A stretch of DNA of 64,000 nucleotides from Bradyrhizobium sp. CB1015 (GTDB lineage: Bacteria > Pseudomonadota > Alphaproteobacteria > Rhizobiales > Xanthobacteraceae). Numbering within the stretch: the stretch's first letter is position 1; every line of letters begins with the position of its first letter. Below are positions 9,218 through 18,507 of this stretch, one piece after another. The notes beneath the pieces are model-generated. The model made no database searches. It was not told the origin of the DNA and saw only the letters and a program-made list of their open reading frames with translations. The position numbers and the translations under genes were made by a program. The stretch covers positions 1,922,001 to 1,986,000 of the forward strand of contig NZ_CP104174.1 in NCBI RefSeq assembly GCF_025200925.1. Direction: 5' to 3'.

Positions 9218-10030
9218 ATGACAAAGTTGTTTGCAGTCCGTCGCAGCTTCTCGCCGCGCGCCGTCAGCGCATTCGCTTTCGCAACCGCTCTGCTCATGGT
9301 ACCCGTGGGCACCGCGAGCGCGCAAAGCTTCGGCTATGCGCCGATGCAGCGGGTGTACCCGCAGGACCTGTACTCGCAGGGCCAAGGCTATTGGCAGCAA
9401 GGCTATTCGCAGGATGACCTCAACGAGGCGCCGCAGGTCGCCGACGAGGGTGCTCAGTTGCCCGACCGGTTGCGCAGGCAGATCGTAAGCTTCGACAGGA
9501 GCGAGCCGGCCGGTACCATCGTCATCGATACCAACAGCACCTATCTCTATTACGTGCTCGGAGGCGGCCGCGCGATCCGCTACGGCGTCGGCGTCGGTCG
9601 CGAGGGCTTTACTTGGTCGGGCGTGCAGAGCGTCAGCCGCAAGGCCGAGTGGCCGGACTGGCATCCGCCGGCCGAGATGATCGCGCGCCAGCCCTATCTG
9701 CCGCGCTTCGTCGCCGGCGGCCCCGGCAACCCGCTCGGTGCGCGTGCGATGTATCTCGGCTCGAGCCAATACCGCATCCACGGCACCAATGATCCCTCCA
9801 CCATCGGCAAGTTCGTCTCGTCCGGCTGCATCCGCATGACCAACGAGGACGTCATCGACCTGTTCAACCGCGTCAATATCGGCGCCAAGGTCGTGGTGCT
9901 GCCGAAGAACGCGCCCTTGATGGCCAGAGGAGGCGACAAGGCCGGCGAGCCCGTACGCAAGCGTCCGGCCGTGACGACGCTGCCCTCGGGCCGGCAGGCG
10001 TTGAACATCACGTCGTCGGCCGTGAACTGA
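9218..10030 (+). CDS. L,D-transpeptidase (YkuD domain), exported
   Basis: A 270-residue periplasmic enzyme. The start at ATG 9218 gives a good signal peptide: basic RRSFSPRA, a hydrophobic core FAFATALLMVPVG, then cleavage after TASA. The YkuD domain (residues about 105-235) holds the catalytic signature: HGTNDPSTIGKFVSSGCIRM, with the conserved His and the Cys nucleophile. L,D-transpeptidases make 3-3 crosslinks in peptidoglycan or attach outer-membrane proteins to it. In Rhizobiales and other alphaproteobacteria they are numerous and important in polar growth. The basic C-terminal tail is variable. A DUF2865 gene follows 16 bases later, probably in the same operon. Confidence 0.92.
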   Translation: MTKLFAVRRSFSPRAVSAFAFATALLMVPVGTASAQSFGYAPMQRVYPQDLYSQGQGYWQQGYSQDDLNEAPQVADEGAQLPDRLRRQIVSFDRSEPAGTIVIDTNSTYLYYVLGGGRAIRYGVGVGREGFTWSGVQSVSRKAEWPDWHPPAEMIARQPYLPRFVAGGPGNPLGARAMYLGSSQYRIHGTNDPSTIGKFVSSGCIRMTNEDVIDLFNRVNIGAKVVVLPKNAPLMARGGDKAGEPVRKRPAVTTLPSGRQALNITSSAVN

Positions 10031-10046
10031 GCGTGAGCGAGGTCAT

Positions 10047-10694
10047 ATGAGCAGACGCCTGATTGGCAAATGGACTGGCGGAACGGCGATCCTGATCGCG
10101 ATCTCCGGTCTCGCATCGGCGCCGTCGGCGCATGCGGAGGATTTCCTTTCGGCATTGTTCGGCGGCTTCCGGATGCGGCCACCGCCGGAGATCCGCATGC
10201 CGTTCCCGAATGACGACCTGCCGCGCTATGACGTGCCGCGCCAGCGCGCCTCCTATGGCGGCGGCACGGCTTATTGCGTTCGCGGCTGTGACGGCCGCTA
10301 TTTCCCGGCGCAGGGCAGCGACGCCGAGAGCAAGGTGCAATCCTGCAAGAGCTTCTGCCCGGCTTCCGAAACCTCGCTGGTCTACGGCAGCAATATCGAC
10401 GAAGCCACGACGGAGAACGGAAAGTCCTATTCCGACCTGCCGAACGCGTTCCGTTATCGCAAAGAGATCGTCCCAGGCTGCACCTGCAACGGCAAGGACC
10501 CGGTCGGTCTCGCCCAGGTCAAGGTCGAGGACGACCCCACCCTGCGCAAGGGCGACATCGTCGCCGGCACCGGAGGTCTCGTGGTCGCCAGCCGCAACGC
10601 CAACGATCGCCGCGGCGTGGTGATGAATTTCTCGCCGTTGCCGGAGTCGGTGCGCGCCAAATTCCGCCAGGTCCCGGTGGTGGCGAAGGAATAG
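10047..10694 (+). CDS. DUF2865 domain protein, exported, cysteine-rich
   Basis: A 215-residue protein with an N-terminal signal peptide (ILIAISGLASAPSAHA, cleavage near residue 30). The DUF2865 core follows: YCVRGCDGRYFPAQ, then SCKSFCPASET and later GCTCNGKDP. These give six cysteines in three CxxC or CxxxC-like pairs, suggesting disulphides in the periplasm. The middle block SDLPNAFRYRKEIVPGC is the family signature. No activity is known for this family, which is largely confined to Rhizobiales. It follows the L,D-transpeptidase closely, which hints at a role at the cell wall, but that is inference. Confidence 0.85.
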   Translation: MSRRLIGKWTGGTAILIAISGLASAPSAHAEDFLSALFGGFRMRPPPEIRMPFPNDDLPRYDVPRQRASYGGGTAYCVRGCDGRYFPAQGSDAESKVQSCKSFCPASETSLVYGSNIDEATTENGKSYSDLPNAFRYRKEIVPGCTCNGKDPVGLAQVKVEDDPTLRKGDIVAGTGGLVVASRNANDRRGVVMNFSPLPESVRAKFRQVPVVAKE

Positions 10695-10795
10695 GGGGGC
10701 GGGCGTTGGCTGATGGCCGCGCTGGCAGCCCCACAAAACCGTCGCCCCCTAAAGTCCGCGTAGAATTACGAGAAATTACAATCGGTTGCAGATGT

Positions 10796-10820
10796 GGAAC
10801 CGGCGCGCCTTGCAAGCGTT
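10796..10820 (+). promoter_or_regulatory. EcfG-type (general stress response) promoter
   Basis: GGAAC (10796-10800), a 16-base spacer, then CGTT (10817-10820). It is an exact match to the EcfG consensus and ends 41 bases before the ATG of the 51-residue membrane protein at 10862. Confidence 0.82.
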
Positions 10821-10861
10821 AGGACCACGTCAATAATCTTGCCTGAAGGGGGGTCCCTGCA

Positions 10862-11017
10862 ATGCTGGTGGGCGTTCTCGTCACCTTTCTCGTCGTTATC
10901 CTCGTGCTCTATCTCATCAACATGCTGCCGATGGACGGCCGCGCCAAGCAGATCGCGCGCGTCATCGTCATCATCATCGGCATCGTGTCGCTGCTGAAAT
11001 ATCTCGCGGTGTTCTAG
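10862..11017 (+). CDS. Small membrane protein, Thivi_2564-like (51 residues)
   Basis: A 51-residue protein with two hydrophobic segments: residues 2-20 (VGVLVTFLVVILVLYLIN) and 32-50 (VIVIIIGIVSLLKYLA). They are joined by a short loop, MLPMDGRAKQIAR. The loop sequence LPMDGR is what I recall as the hallmark of the small Thivi_2564-type family. The ATG at 10862 has a run of six G's (GGGGGG) about nine bases upstream as ribosome-binding site. A perfect EcfG promoter lies just before it. No function is known. The strong promoter and good ribosome site make it a real gene despite its size. Confidence 0.82.
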   Translation: MLVGVLVTFLVVILVLYLINMLPMDGRAKQIARVIVIIIGIVSLLKYLAVF

Positions 11018-11111
11018 CGAAGGTAAGCCCATATGAGCGAAGCGAAATCCGGCGGTGCCGCAACAAAGGTCCGGAAGTCGCTGCGCATCCGGGCTACTGC
11101 TCCCAAACAAA

Positions 11112-11135
11112 TAGCCCCGGCGTCAGCCGGGGCTT
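11112..11135 (-). terminator. Hairpin terminator after the csbD remnant
   Basis: A perfect 9-bp stem AGCCCCGGC / GCCGGGGCT (11113-11121 and 11126-11134) with a 4-base loop. On the minus strand it is followed by a T-rich stretch, and it lies 14 bases after the stop codon of the broken csbD gene. Confidence 0.65.
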
Positions 11136-11148
11136 CGTTCATGCCGCT

Positions 11149-11258
11149 TCAATGCAGCGACTTCAGCCAGTCGTCGATGTCCCGACGAACCTGGTCCTTG
11201 GCTCCTTGGCCGATCCCTTGAACTGCTTCCAGTTTCCTTCGATCCGATTCCAATCCAT
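11149..11258 (-). pseudogene. csbD: csbD stress gene, internally deleted and frameshifted
   Basis: On the minus strand the ATG at 11258 opens a canonical CsbD N terminus (MDWNRIEGNWKQFKGSAKE). The frame then runs into a different sequence and stops. In the next frame the canonical CsbD C terminus appears (AKDQVRRDIDDWLKSLH, stop at 11149). The two halves abut near 11200. A normal CsbD has about 65 residues; here the middle, with the usual WGKLTDDDL region and about 30 residues, is gone. The remaining 110 bases are not a multiple of three. The upstream ribosome site (GGGAG), a perfect EcfG promoter and a terminator are all intact, so the RNA may still be made. Confidence 0.85.
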
Positions 11259-11287
11259 GACCATCTCCCATGGGTTGATGGCCGGAC

Positions 11288-11312
11288 AACGCGAGGCGCG
11301 CGCAGCCGTTCC
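11288..11312 (-). promoter_or_regulatory. EcfG-type (general stress response) promoter of the broken csbD
   Basis: On the minus strand, GGAAC (11312-11308) and CGTT (11291-11288) are spaced by exactly 16 bases. The predicted transcript starts some 23 bases before the ATG of the csbD remnant at 11258. Confidence 0.82.
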
Positions 11313-11466
11313 GCAGCGTGTCGCGACGTTTCGTCCGCGATGTGCGATGCCCTCGTAGCCCGGATGGAGCCAACGGGTCGGCGCGAAGCGCCGCCCGATG
11401 ACAGGCTCCGCGCAATCCGGGGACCTGCCTCGAGCGACACTGGTCCCGGATTACACCCATGCCCCA

Positions 11467-11498
11467 ACAAAAAAGCCCCGGCTCGCGCCGGGGCTTTT
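11467..11498 (-). terminator. Rho-independent terminator of malate synthase
   Basis: A perfect 12-bp stem AAAAGCCCCGGC (11471-11482) / GCCGGGGCTTTT (11487-11498) with a 4-base loop. On the minus strand it is followed by a run of T's. It lies about 35 bases after the malate synthase stop. Confidence 0.85.
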
Positions 11499-11532
11499 GA
11501 CGTTGCGTGACGCAAGCTCAGCCAGCGCCTTT

Positions 11533-13698
11533 TTATCCAAGCGCCTTGGCCTCGCGGCGGCGCGCGGTGAGGATGTATTCGGTGTAGCCGTTCGGCTGCT
11601 CGCGCCCCTTGAAGATGAGGTCGCAGGCGGCCTTGAAGGCGACGCCGTCGAAGGCCGGTGCCATCGGCTTGTAGATCGGATCGCCCGCGTTCTGCTTGTC
11701 GACGACGACCGCCATGCGCTTGAGCGATTCCATCACCTGCGCCTCGGTGATGACGCCCTGATGCAGCCAGTTGGCGAGGTGCTGGCTGGAGATGCGCAAG
11801 GTGGCGCGGTCTTCCATCAGGCCGACATCGTGGATGTCGGGCACCTTGGAGCAGCCGACGCCCTGGTCGATCCAGCGCACCACATATCCCAGAATGCCCT
11901 GGCAATTGTTGTCGATCTCCTGCCTGACGTCATCGGGCGCCCAGTTCGACTTCGAGACCGGAATGGTCAGGATGTCGGACAGTTTTGCGCGCGGTCCGCC
12001 TTTGGCGAGCTCCTCCTGGCGCGCGATCACGTTGACCTGGTGATAGTGCAGCGCATGCAGCGTCGCCGCGGTCGGAGAAGGCACCCAGGCGGTGGTGGCG
12101 CCGGCCTGCGGATGGCCAAGCTTCTGCGCCAGCATGTCCGCCATCTTGTCGGGGGCGGCCCACATGCCCTTGCCGATCTGGGCGTGGCCGGGCAGGCCAC
12201 AGGTCAGGCCCATGTCGACGTTCCAGTCCTCGTAGGCCTTGATCCAGGCCTGCGCCTTCATCTCGTTCTTGCGGATCATCGGGCCCGCTTCCATCGAGGT
12301 GTGGATCTCGTCGCCGGTGCGGTCCAGGAAGCCAGTGTTGATGAACATGATGCGCTTCGAGGCGCGCTGGATGCAGGCCTTGAGGTTGACGGTGGTGCGC
12401 CGCTCCTCGTCCATGATGCCGACCTTGAGCGTGTTCTCGGGCAGGCCAAGCATCTTCTCGACGCGGTCGAAGATCTCGCAGGTCAGCGAGACCTCGTCCG
12501 GGCCGTGCATCTTCGGCTTGACGATGTAGGCAGAACCCGTGCGGCTGTTCTTGACCTTCGAATGGCCCTTGAGGTCGTGGATCGCGAGCAGGCCCGAGAC
12601 GGCGGCATCGAGCAGGCCTTCCGGAACTTCTTCGCCCTTCTCGTCGAGCACCGCGTCGGTGAACATGTGGTGACCGCAATTGCGCATCAACAGCAGGCTG
12701 CGGCCGTGCAGCTTGAGCTCGCCCTTGCCGTCAGGCGTCTTGTAGAGGCGGTCGGAATTGAGCGAACGCGTCAGCGTCTTGCCGCCCTTCTCGAAGTCGG
12801 CCGACAGCGTGCCGTTCATCAGGCCGAGCGTGTTGCGGTAGACCAGCACCTTGTCCTCGGCATCGACAGCGGCGACCGAGTCTTCCATGTCCAGAATGGT
12901 GGAGACGGCGGCCTCCATGATCATATCGGCGACGCCGGCCGGATCGTCCCTGCCGATCGCGCTGCTGCGGTCGATCTTCACCTCGATATGCAGGCCGTTG
13001 TTGACGAGCAGCACGGCGCTTGGCGCGACGGCATCGCCCTGGAAGCCCGCGAACTGCGCGGCGTTCTTCAGCGCCGTGGCGTTGCCGCTCTTCAGCTTCA
13101 CCGCGAGCTGGCCCGCGACGACGCTATAGCCGGTCACGTCGGTGTGGCTGCCGGTCGCGAGCGGCACGGCGTTGTCCAGGAACGCCTTGGCCTTCGCGAT
13201 CACCTTGTCGCCGCGCGCCTTGTTGTAGCCCTTGCCGCTCTCGGACGGGTCGTGCGGGATCGCATCGGTGCCGTAGAAGGCGTCATAGAGCGAGCCCCAG
13301 CGCGCATTCGCCGCGTTCAAGGCATAGCGCGCATTGGTGAGCGGCACGACGAGCTGCGGACCGCAGATCTTGCCGATCTCCTCGTCGACATTGGCGGTCT
13401 CGACCTTCTGCGTCGCCGGCTCCGGCACGAGATAGCCGATCTCCTTCAGGAAGGCGGTGTAGGCATCGAGGTCGAATGCCTTGCCCTTGCCCGCGCGATG
13501 CCAGTCGTCGATCTTGGCCTGCAGATTGTCGCGGAACGCGAGCAGCTCGCGGTTCTTCGGTCCCAACTCCTTGATGATGCCGGCAAGCCCGGCCCAGAAC
13601 GCATCCGGCGCGATCCCGGTTTGCGGGGCCGCTTCCTTGGCGATGAAGTCAAACAGAACAGGGGCGATCTTCAATCCGTGGGCGTCGACGCGTTTCAT
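11533..13698 (-). CDS. glcB: Malate synthase G
   Basis: Malate synthase G condenses glyoxylate with acetyl-CoA to make malate, the second step of the glyoxylate shunt. At 721 residues the protein is the usual size for isoform G. Landmarks include [14 protein letters not shown] (metal and glyoxylate region), [40 protein letters not shown], the [12 protein letters not shown] active-site stretch and [21 protein letters not shown]. The ATG at 13698 ([13 protein letters not shown]) matches the family start; the frame upstream of it is not family sequence. The gene stands alone with a strong terminator. Isocitrate lyase is not in the window. Confidence 0.97.
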   Translation of the reverse strand: MKRVDAHGLKIAPVLFDFIAKEAAPQTGIAPDAFWAGLAGIIKELGPKNRELLAFRDNLQAKIDDWHRAGKGKAFDLDAYTAFLKEIGYLVPEPATQKVETANVDEEIGKICGPQLVVPLTNARYALNAANARWGSLYDAFYGTDAIPHDPSESGKGYNKARGDKVIAKAKAFLDNAVPLATGSHTDVTGYSVVAGQLAVKLKSGNATALKNAAQFAGFQGDAVAPSAVLLVNNGLHIEVKIDRSSAIGRDDPAGVADMIMEAAVSTILDMEDSVAAVDAEDKVLVYRNTLGLMNGTLSADFEKGGKTLTRSLNSDRLYKTPDGKGELKLHGRSLLLMRNCGHHMFTDAVLDEKGEEVPEGLLDAAVSGLLAIHDLKGHSKVKNSRTGSAYIVKPKMHGPDEVSLTCEIFDRVEKMLGLPENTLKVGIMDEERRTTVNLKACIQRASKRIMFINTGFLDRTGDEIHTSMEAGPMIRKNEMKAQAWIKAYEDWNVDMGLTCGLPGHAQIGKGMWAAPDKMADMLAQKLGHPQAGATTAWVPSPTAATLHALHYHQVNVIARQEELAKGGPRAKLSDILTIPVSKSNWAPDDVRQEIDNNCQGILGYVVRWIDQGVGCSKVPDIHDVGLMEDRATLRISSQHLANWLHQGVITEAQVMESLKRMAVVVDKQNAGDPIYKPMAPAFDGVAFKAACDLIFKGREQPNGYTEYILTARRREAKALG

Positions 13699-13910
13699 GA
13701 TGGGCTTTCTTGTTGGAAATGGCTGTTTTTGGCTGCTTTTGACCCGACAGCAGCAAAATGCACCCACGCGGGGCGGCTTTCCGGACCTATTAGCCCCAAA
13801 ATCGGGGCGGTGAGAAGACCCCAGGGGGGTTTTCAAAATGTCAAGGCGAGGGGCTTGGCTCGCTTTACAAACCGATCGAGCCCGGCTTCACGCCACGCGC
13901 ACAACTGCGC

Positions 13911-14055
13911 GCCCTCCCCCCTTGTGGGGGAGGGCGGGGGAGAGGGATAGCCCAGCAAACGGTGTGTCGGAGTTCGGTGTGAAATCAGCTCGCGCTGATG
14001 GAGAGAGTCCCCGTGTGGACCCCTCTCCCTAACCCTCCCCCACAAGGGGGAGGGA
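13911..14055. repeat. Paired palindromic repeats (G-rich intergenic element)
   Basis: This 388-base gap between glcB and cysNC holds two copies of a self-complementary unit: CCCTCCCCCTTGTGGGGGAG at 13912 on and CCCTCCCCCACAAGGGGGAG at 14033 on. The two copies are inverted relative to each other and flanked by CCCTCTCCC-type boxes, so the whole 145 bases can fold as a large hairpin. The rest of the gap (13699-13910) holds the glcB promoter region, with no clear motif seen. Confidence 0.75.
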
Positions 14056-14086
14056 ACGCGGCGGCGCTAGTGGAGAGAGCTCCGCC

Positions 14087-16024
14087 TTAGATATTCGCAG
14101 CGAGGTCCACCAGCTCGTCGAACAGCACGCCCGATGTCTTCAGCATCTGCTCGATTTCGTCCGCCGCCTCGGCCACGGTCCGCTTCGACGTGTCGATCAC
14201 GAGCTCGGCGGCTTCGGGCTTCTCGTAGTCGTTGCCGATGCCGGTGAACGAGGCGAGCGCGCCGGCGCGGGCTTTCTTGTAATGGCCCTTGGGATCGCGC
14301 TCCTCGCACACCTCGGCCGGCGTCGCCACATGGATCTCGCGGAACGCGGTATCGGCGATGCGGCGCGCGGTGGCGCGATCTTCGCGCGCGGGCGAGACCG
14401 CCGCGACGATCGCGATGTGGCCGTTACGGGCGAGATGCGTCGCGACCTCGGCGAGGCGGCGGATGTTCTCGCTGCGGTCGGTGGCGGAGAAGCCGAGATC
14501 GCTGTTGAGCCCGGCGCGCAGCGTGTCGCCATCGAGCAGGATCGGCGAGCCGCCATTGGTGAAGAGACGCCGCTCCAGCGCCCGCGCCAGCGTCGACTTG
14601 CCGGAGGCCGGCAGGCCGGTGAGCCAGACCACGGCGCCGTTGTGGCGGTAGCGTGCCGAGCGCTCGTCAGGCCGCAGCGCCGATTCCACCGGCACGATGT
14701 CGACGGGCACGGCACGCTGACCGGCATCGACCGACAGCACCAGGCCGCCGCCGGCGATGCGTCCGGACACCTCGATCACCAGGCGACCGGTGCGCGGATT
14801 CTCGGTGTAGGGATCGGTCGCGATCGGATTCGACAGGGAGATGTCGATCTCGCCGACATGGTTGCGGCCGATCGCCTTGTTCTCGCTGCTCGAGAGCTCG
14901 CCGGGATCGACCGCCTTCTCGATGGCCACCACGGTGGCGCGGCTTTCCTTCGGCCCCGACCGCACCAAAAGCTGGTCGCCCTTGGCGAGCGGCTTGTCGT
15001 GCAGCCAGAAAATGCGCGCGCGTAGGCGCCGCGTCTCGCGTGGGGCGCTGCCCGCATGCGCGATGATATCGCCGCGCTCGATGAACAATTCGCGGTCGAG
15101 CGTGATGCCGACCGAGCGGCCCGCGCCTTGCCGGCTGGCAACCGGCGTCACCGGCCAGCTCTCGACCGTCCTGATCTTCGCGATCTTGCCCGCGGGCATG
15201 ATCACGATCTCGTCGCCGGCGATCAGGCTGCCGGATTCGATGCGGCCGGCAACGATGCGGCGATCGTCGAATTTGTAGATCGCCTGCACCGGCAGCCGCA
15301 GCGCCAGCGCTTCCAGCGGACGCGCCGGCTCGAGGCGATCAAGCGCCTCGACCACGGTCGGTCCCTTGTACCAAGAGATGCGGTCGGTACGCTCAGCGAC
15401 GCCGTCGCCGTCACGCGCGGAAATCGGGATCACGGCGGTCGGCGTCACGCCGAGGCCGTTCAGATGCGCGGAAATCTCGTCGCTGATGTCCTTGAAGCGT
15501 GCGGCGGAGAAATCGACGCGGTCCATCTTGTTCACGACGATTGCAACCTGCTTCACGCCGAGCAGATGCAGGAGATAGCCGTGCCGCCTGGTCTGGTCGC
15601 GCACGCCCTCCAGCGCGTCGATGATCAGCACCGCACCGTCGGCCTGCGAGGCGCCGGTGATCATGTTGCGCAGGAATTCGGCGTGCCCGGGCGCATCGAT
15701 CAGCACGATGTCGCGCGAATTGGTGCGGAAACGGATCTGCGTGGTGTCGATGGTGATGCCCTGGTCGCGCTCGGTCTGCAGCGCGTCGAGCAGGAACGAC
15801 CATTCGAACGGCATGCCGCGCCGCGCGCTGACGGCCTTGAGCATTTCGAGCTTGCCGTCAGGCAGGCTGCCGGTCTCATGCAGGAGGCGCCCGACCAGCG
15901 TCGACTTGCCGTGGTCGACATGGCCGACGATGACGATGCGGACCTGCGGTCGCGTCGTGCCATTTGGCATCGACGTGGTGCCATTCGGCGTGGCAGGCGA
16001 AGCGGGGGTGACGATCATGTTCAT
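14087..16024 (-). CDS. cysNC: Bifunctional sulfate adenylyltransferase large subunit / APS kinase
   Basis: A 645-residue fusion. Residues about 25-450 are CysN, the GTPase subunit of ATP sulfurylase. It has a P-loop ([11 protein letters not shown]), the [14 protein letters not shown] switch region, [12 protein letters not shown] and NKMDR, then two beta-barrel domains. Residues about 460-645 are APS kinase (CysC), with a second P-loop ([18 protein letters not shown]), the [18 protein letters not shown] motif and [12 protein letters not shown]. With CysD it makes APS and then PAPS. cysD lies 19 bases upstream on the same strand. Fusions of this kind are also called NodQ in rhizobia when linked to Nod-factor sulfation; here the context is assimilatory. 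Confidence 0.95.
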   Translation of the reverse strand: MNMIVTPASPATPNGTTSMPNGTTRPQVRIVIVGHVDHGKSTLVGRLLHETGSLPDGKLEMLKAVSARRGMPFEWSFLLDALQTERDQGITIDTTQIRFRTNSRDIVLIDAPGHAEFLRNMITGASQADGAVLIIDALEGVRDQTRRHGYLLHLLGVKQVAIVVNKMDRVDFSAARFKDISDEISAHLNGLGVTPTAVIPISARDGDGVAERTDRISWYKGPTVVEALDRLEPARPLEALALRLPVQAIYKFDDRRIVAGRIESGSLIAGDEIVIMPAGKIAKIRTVESWPVTPVASRQGAGRSVGITLDRELFIERGDIIAHAGSAPRETRRLRARIFWLHDKPLAKGDQLLVRSGPKESRATVVAIEKAVDPGELSSSENKAIGRNHVGEIDISLSNPIATDPYTENPRTGRLVIEVSGRIAGGGLVLSVDAGQRAVPVDIVPVESALRPDERSARYRHNGAVVWLTGLPASGKSTLARALERRLFTNGGSPILLDGDTLRAGLNSDLGFSATDRSENIRRLAEVATHLARNGHIAIVAAVSPAREDRATARRIADTAFREIHVATPAEVCEERDPKGHYKKARAGALASFTGIGNDYEKPEAAELVIDTSKRTVAEAADEIEQMLKTSGVLFDELVDLAANI

Positions 16025-16043
16025 ATCGCGCTCGCGTCCTCGA

Positions 16044-16949
16044 TCAGAGATAGCCGGCGACGCGCAGGCGCTCGAAAGCGTCCTCGGTCTCGTGGTCGAG
16101 CGCGCGCCCCGAGCGCTCCGGCACCTTGGTCTGCTCGAGCTCGATCAGGATCTCGTCGATGCTCGAGGCGTTTGAGGCAACCGGATTGGTGATGTCCTGG
16201 TCGCCCAGCGAGCGATAACGCTTGCCGTCCTTGGCGAGGTACAGCGGAATGATCGGGATGTTCTCGCGCTTGGTGTAGGCCCAGATGTCGGCCTCGGTCC
16301 AATGCAGGATCGGATGGATGCGCAAATGCGCGCCTTGCGGCGGCGAGGCGTTGAAATGATCCCAGAACTCCGGCGGCTGGTCGCGCACGTCCCAATTGCC
16401 CTCGAGCCCGCGCGGCGAGAACACGCGCTCCTTGGCGCGCGTTGCTTCCTCGTCGCGGCGAATGCCGGCGATCAGGCCGTCGAAGCCGTACTTTGCGAGC
16501 GCCATCTTGAGGCCCTCGGTCTTGCGCGCGGCGGACCGGGCGGCCGGCGGCAGCGTCGGGTCGACCGCATCGATCGGCGGGCAGGGCTCGACGCGCAGAT
16601 CGAGATCCCATTCCTTGCCGTAATGATCGCGGAAGCGGTACATCTCCGGAAACTTCTTGCCGGTGTCGACGTGAAGGGCCGGGAACGGCATCTTGCCGAA
16701 GAAGGCTTTCCGCGCCAGCCAGATCATGACGTTGGAGTCCTTGCCGAGCGACCACAACAGGGCGATCTTCTTCAGCCGGGCAAACGCCTCACGAAAGATG
16801 TAGATGCTCTGCGCTTCGAGCTGGTCGAGATGGTCCATGCTCGGGGCAAGTTGGGCAGAAAATTCTTGCGCGCGCACGCGCTCGGCCAGCGCTGGGTTGC
16901 TCAGTCGATCAGCAGCGGAATCGTCCTTGAGAAGATGCATCTCTGCCAC
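16044..16949 (-). CDS. cysD: Sulfate adenylyltransferase subunit 2
   Basis: CysD is the ATP-binding subunit that, with CysN, activates sulfate to APS. The 301-residue protein shows the PP-loop ([20 protein letters not shown], with the SxGKDS signature), [20 protein letters not shown] and the C-terminal [18 protein letters not shown] block ([20 protein letters not shown]). The start may be GTG 16949 or ATG 16940; neither has a strong ribosome site. It is divergent from cysG across a 133-base AT-rich gap that must hold promoters for both directions. Confidence 0.95.
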   Translation of the reverse strand: MAEMHLLKDDSAADRLSNPALAERVRAQEFSAQLAPSMDHLDQLEAQSIYIFREAFARLKKIALLWSLGKDSNVMIWLARKAFFGKMPFPALHVDTGKKFPEMYRFRDHYGKEWDLDLRVEPCPPIDAVDPTLPPAARSAARKTEGLKMALAKYGFDGLIAGIRRDEEATRAKERVFSPRGLEGNWDVRDQPPEFWDHFNASPPQGAHLRIHPILHWTEADIWAYTKRENIPIIPLYLAKDGKRYRSLGDQDITNPVASNASSIDEILIELEQTKVPERSGRALDHETEDAFERLRVAGYL

Positions 16950-16989
16950 TTTGCGTTTGGAGGCGAAAATTCTATAGTTGCGGTGCAGA

Positions 16990-17010
16990 AGAGAAGAAAA
17001 AATTTTCTCT
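16990..17010. promoter_or_regulatory. Imperfect inverted repeat in the cysD-cysG divergent promoter region
   Basis: AGAGAA (16990-16995) and TTCTCT (17005-17010) form the arms of a 21-base imperfect palindrome around an A/T-rich centre. It lies in the only AT-rich part of the sulfur cluster, midway between the two divergent operons, and is a candidate operator for the cysteine/sulfur regulator. No regulator gene is adjacent, so this is inference. Confidence 0.4.
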
Positions 17011-17082
17011 TTGCGCGCTCGAAACGAGACATATATAGAAAATAATTCCAGTCAACCCCGTTTGTGGGGAAGCGAGTATCGC

Positions 17083-18507
17083 ATGCGGTTCTTGCCGGTG
17101 TTTCTCGATCTCAAGGCCGGTCCGGTGGTCCTCATCGGCGCGGGCGAGCTTTTGCGCGCCAAGCTGCGCGTGCTCGCCGCTGCCGGCGCGCACCTGCGCG
17201 TGCATGCGATCGACGGCAATCATGACCTCGGCCTGGGCTCCGAAGCTGCGGCCCGCATCGAGATCGCGGCGAGCGATCCGCTCACGGCGGATCTTTCGGG
17301 CGTCATCGCTGTCGTCTGCGCAGGCGCAGGCGATGTCGGTGTGGCCATGTCGGCTCGCGCCAAGGCGCTCGGCCTCCCCGTCAACATCATGGACGACCTC
17401 GAGCATTCCAGCTTCATCTTTCCGGCCATCGTCGATCGCGGCGATGTCGTGGTCGCGGTCGGCACCGGCGGCACCTCTCCGGTGGTGGCGCGGCGCGTGC
17501 GCGAGAAGATCGAGGCGCTGCTGCCGGCGCGCATCGGCGAGCTCGCCGAGTTCATCGGCACCTTCCGCAAGTCCATCAACGAGCGCATCGCCGAGTTTCC
17601 GCTGCGCCGCCGCTTCTGGGAGCGCGTGATCGACGGTCCGATCGGCGCCGCCGTGCTCGCCGGCCGCAAGAGCGAAGCGGACGCATCGCTCAAGGCGATC
17701 TCCGATCCCGCCGCATTCGCCCGCGGCGACATGCCCGAAGGCTCCGTCACGCTGGTCGGCGCCGGCCCCGGCGATCCCGATCTGCTCACCATCAAGGCGC
17801 TGCGCGCGCTGCAGGATGCCGACATCGTCTTTCACGACGAGCTGGTTTCGCCCGAGATTCTCGATCGCATCCGCCGCGACACCACGCGCGTTGCGGTCGG
17901 CCGCCGCGTCGGCAAGCCTGGCATCGGCCAGGACGCCATCAACAAGCGCATGATCGAGGCCGCGCAATCGGGCCAGCGCGTCGTGCGGCTGAAGGGCGGC
18001 GATCCCTTCGTGTTCGGCCGTGGTGGCGAAGAAGTGGAAGCGCTGCGCGCCGCCGGCGTCGCCTATTCGATCGTTCCCGGCATCACTGCAGGCCTAGGCG
18101 CCGCTGCCGATTTCGAGGTGCCGCTCACTTACCGTTACGAAGCGACCCGCATTACCTTCCTCACCGCACACAAGGCGCGGGATGCCGAGAACGTGGATTG
18201 GTCGACGCTGACCGACACCAGAATGACGGTCGTGGTCTACATGGGCATGACCGCAGCGCCTGCCGTGCGCGCCGGCCTGTTCGCGGCCGGTCGCTCGCCG
18301 GAGACGCCGGTCGGCGTGTTCGCCCGCGTCACGCAGCCGGATGCGCAGGGTGCGATCGGCACGCTGCGCGACCTGCCGGAACTGGTGCGGCGGATCCATG
18401 GCGGTCCCGCCATCCTCATCATCGGCGACGTGGTCCGGCATGCCGGCTCGCTTCACCGTCAGACACCCAAACAAATCATCTCTGACCTATTGGATGCTGC
18501 CGAATGA
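17083..18507 (+). CDS. cysG: Siroheme synthase (multifunctional CysG)
   Basis: CysG makes siroheme, the cofactor of sulfite reductase. The 474-residue protein has an N-terminal dehydrogenase/ferrochelatase half (residues about 1-210; FLDLKAGPVVLIGAGELLRA nucleotide site, then SFIFPAIVDRGDVVVAVGTG). The C-terminal half (about 225-465) is a uroporphyrinogen-III methyltransferase: VTLVGAGPGDPDLLTIKALR, VVRLKGGDPFVFGRGGEE and VVYMGMTAAP. The start at ATG 17083 (MRFLPVFLDLK) is right for the family. It leads the operon cysG-DUF2849-cysI-DUF934-cysH; the stop overlaps the next start (ATGA at 18504). Confidence 0.96.
   Translation: MRFLPVFLDLKAGPVVLIGAGELLRAKLRVLAAAGAHLRVHAIDGNHDLGLGSEAAARIEIAASDPLTADLSGVIAVVCAGAGDVGVAMSARAKALGLPVNIMDDLEHSSFIFPAIVDRGDVVVAVGTGGTSPVVARRVREKIEALLPARIGELAEFIGTFRKSINERIAEFPLRRRFWERVIDGPIGAAVLAGRKSEADASLKAISDPAAFARGDMPEGSVTLVGAGPGDPDLLTIKALRALQDADIVFHDELVSPEILDRIRRDTTRVAVGRRVGKPGIGQDAINKRMIEAAQSGQRVVRLKGGDPFVFGRGGEEVEALRAAGVAYSIVPGITAGLGAAADFEVPLTYRYEATRITFLTAHKARDAENVDWSTLTDTRMTVVVYMGMTAAPAVRAGLFAAGRSPETPVGVFARVTQPDAQGAIGTLRDLPELVRRIHGGPAILIIGDVVRHAGSLHRQTPKQIISDLLDAAE

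Noticed and set aside
11033..11221. Small plus-strand frame starting MSEAKSGGAATKV
   Set aside because: It has a start and a weak ribosome site, but it runs through the csbD terminator hairpin and antisense to the csbD remnant, with no family resemblance.
11398..13950. 850-codon open frame on the plus strand
   Set aside because: Antisense of malate synthase G; the low-complexity Arg/Leu/Val translation has no domain, and the true gene has a terminator and conserved active-site motifs.
16428..16949. Possible nodPQ (Nod-factor sulfation) identity for cysD/cysNC
   Set aside because: No nod or noe genes or nod boxes are present and the genes lie in the assimilatory cluster, so the cys names fit better.
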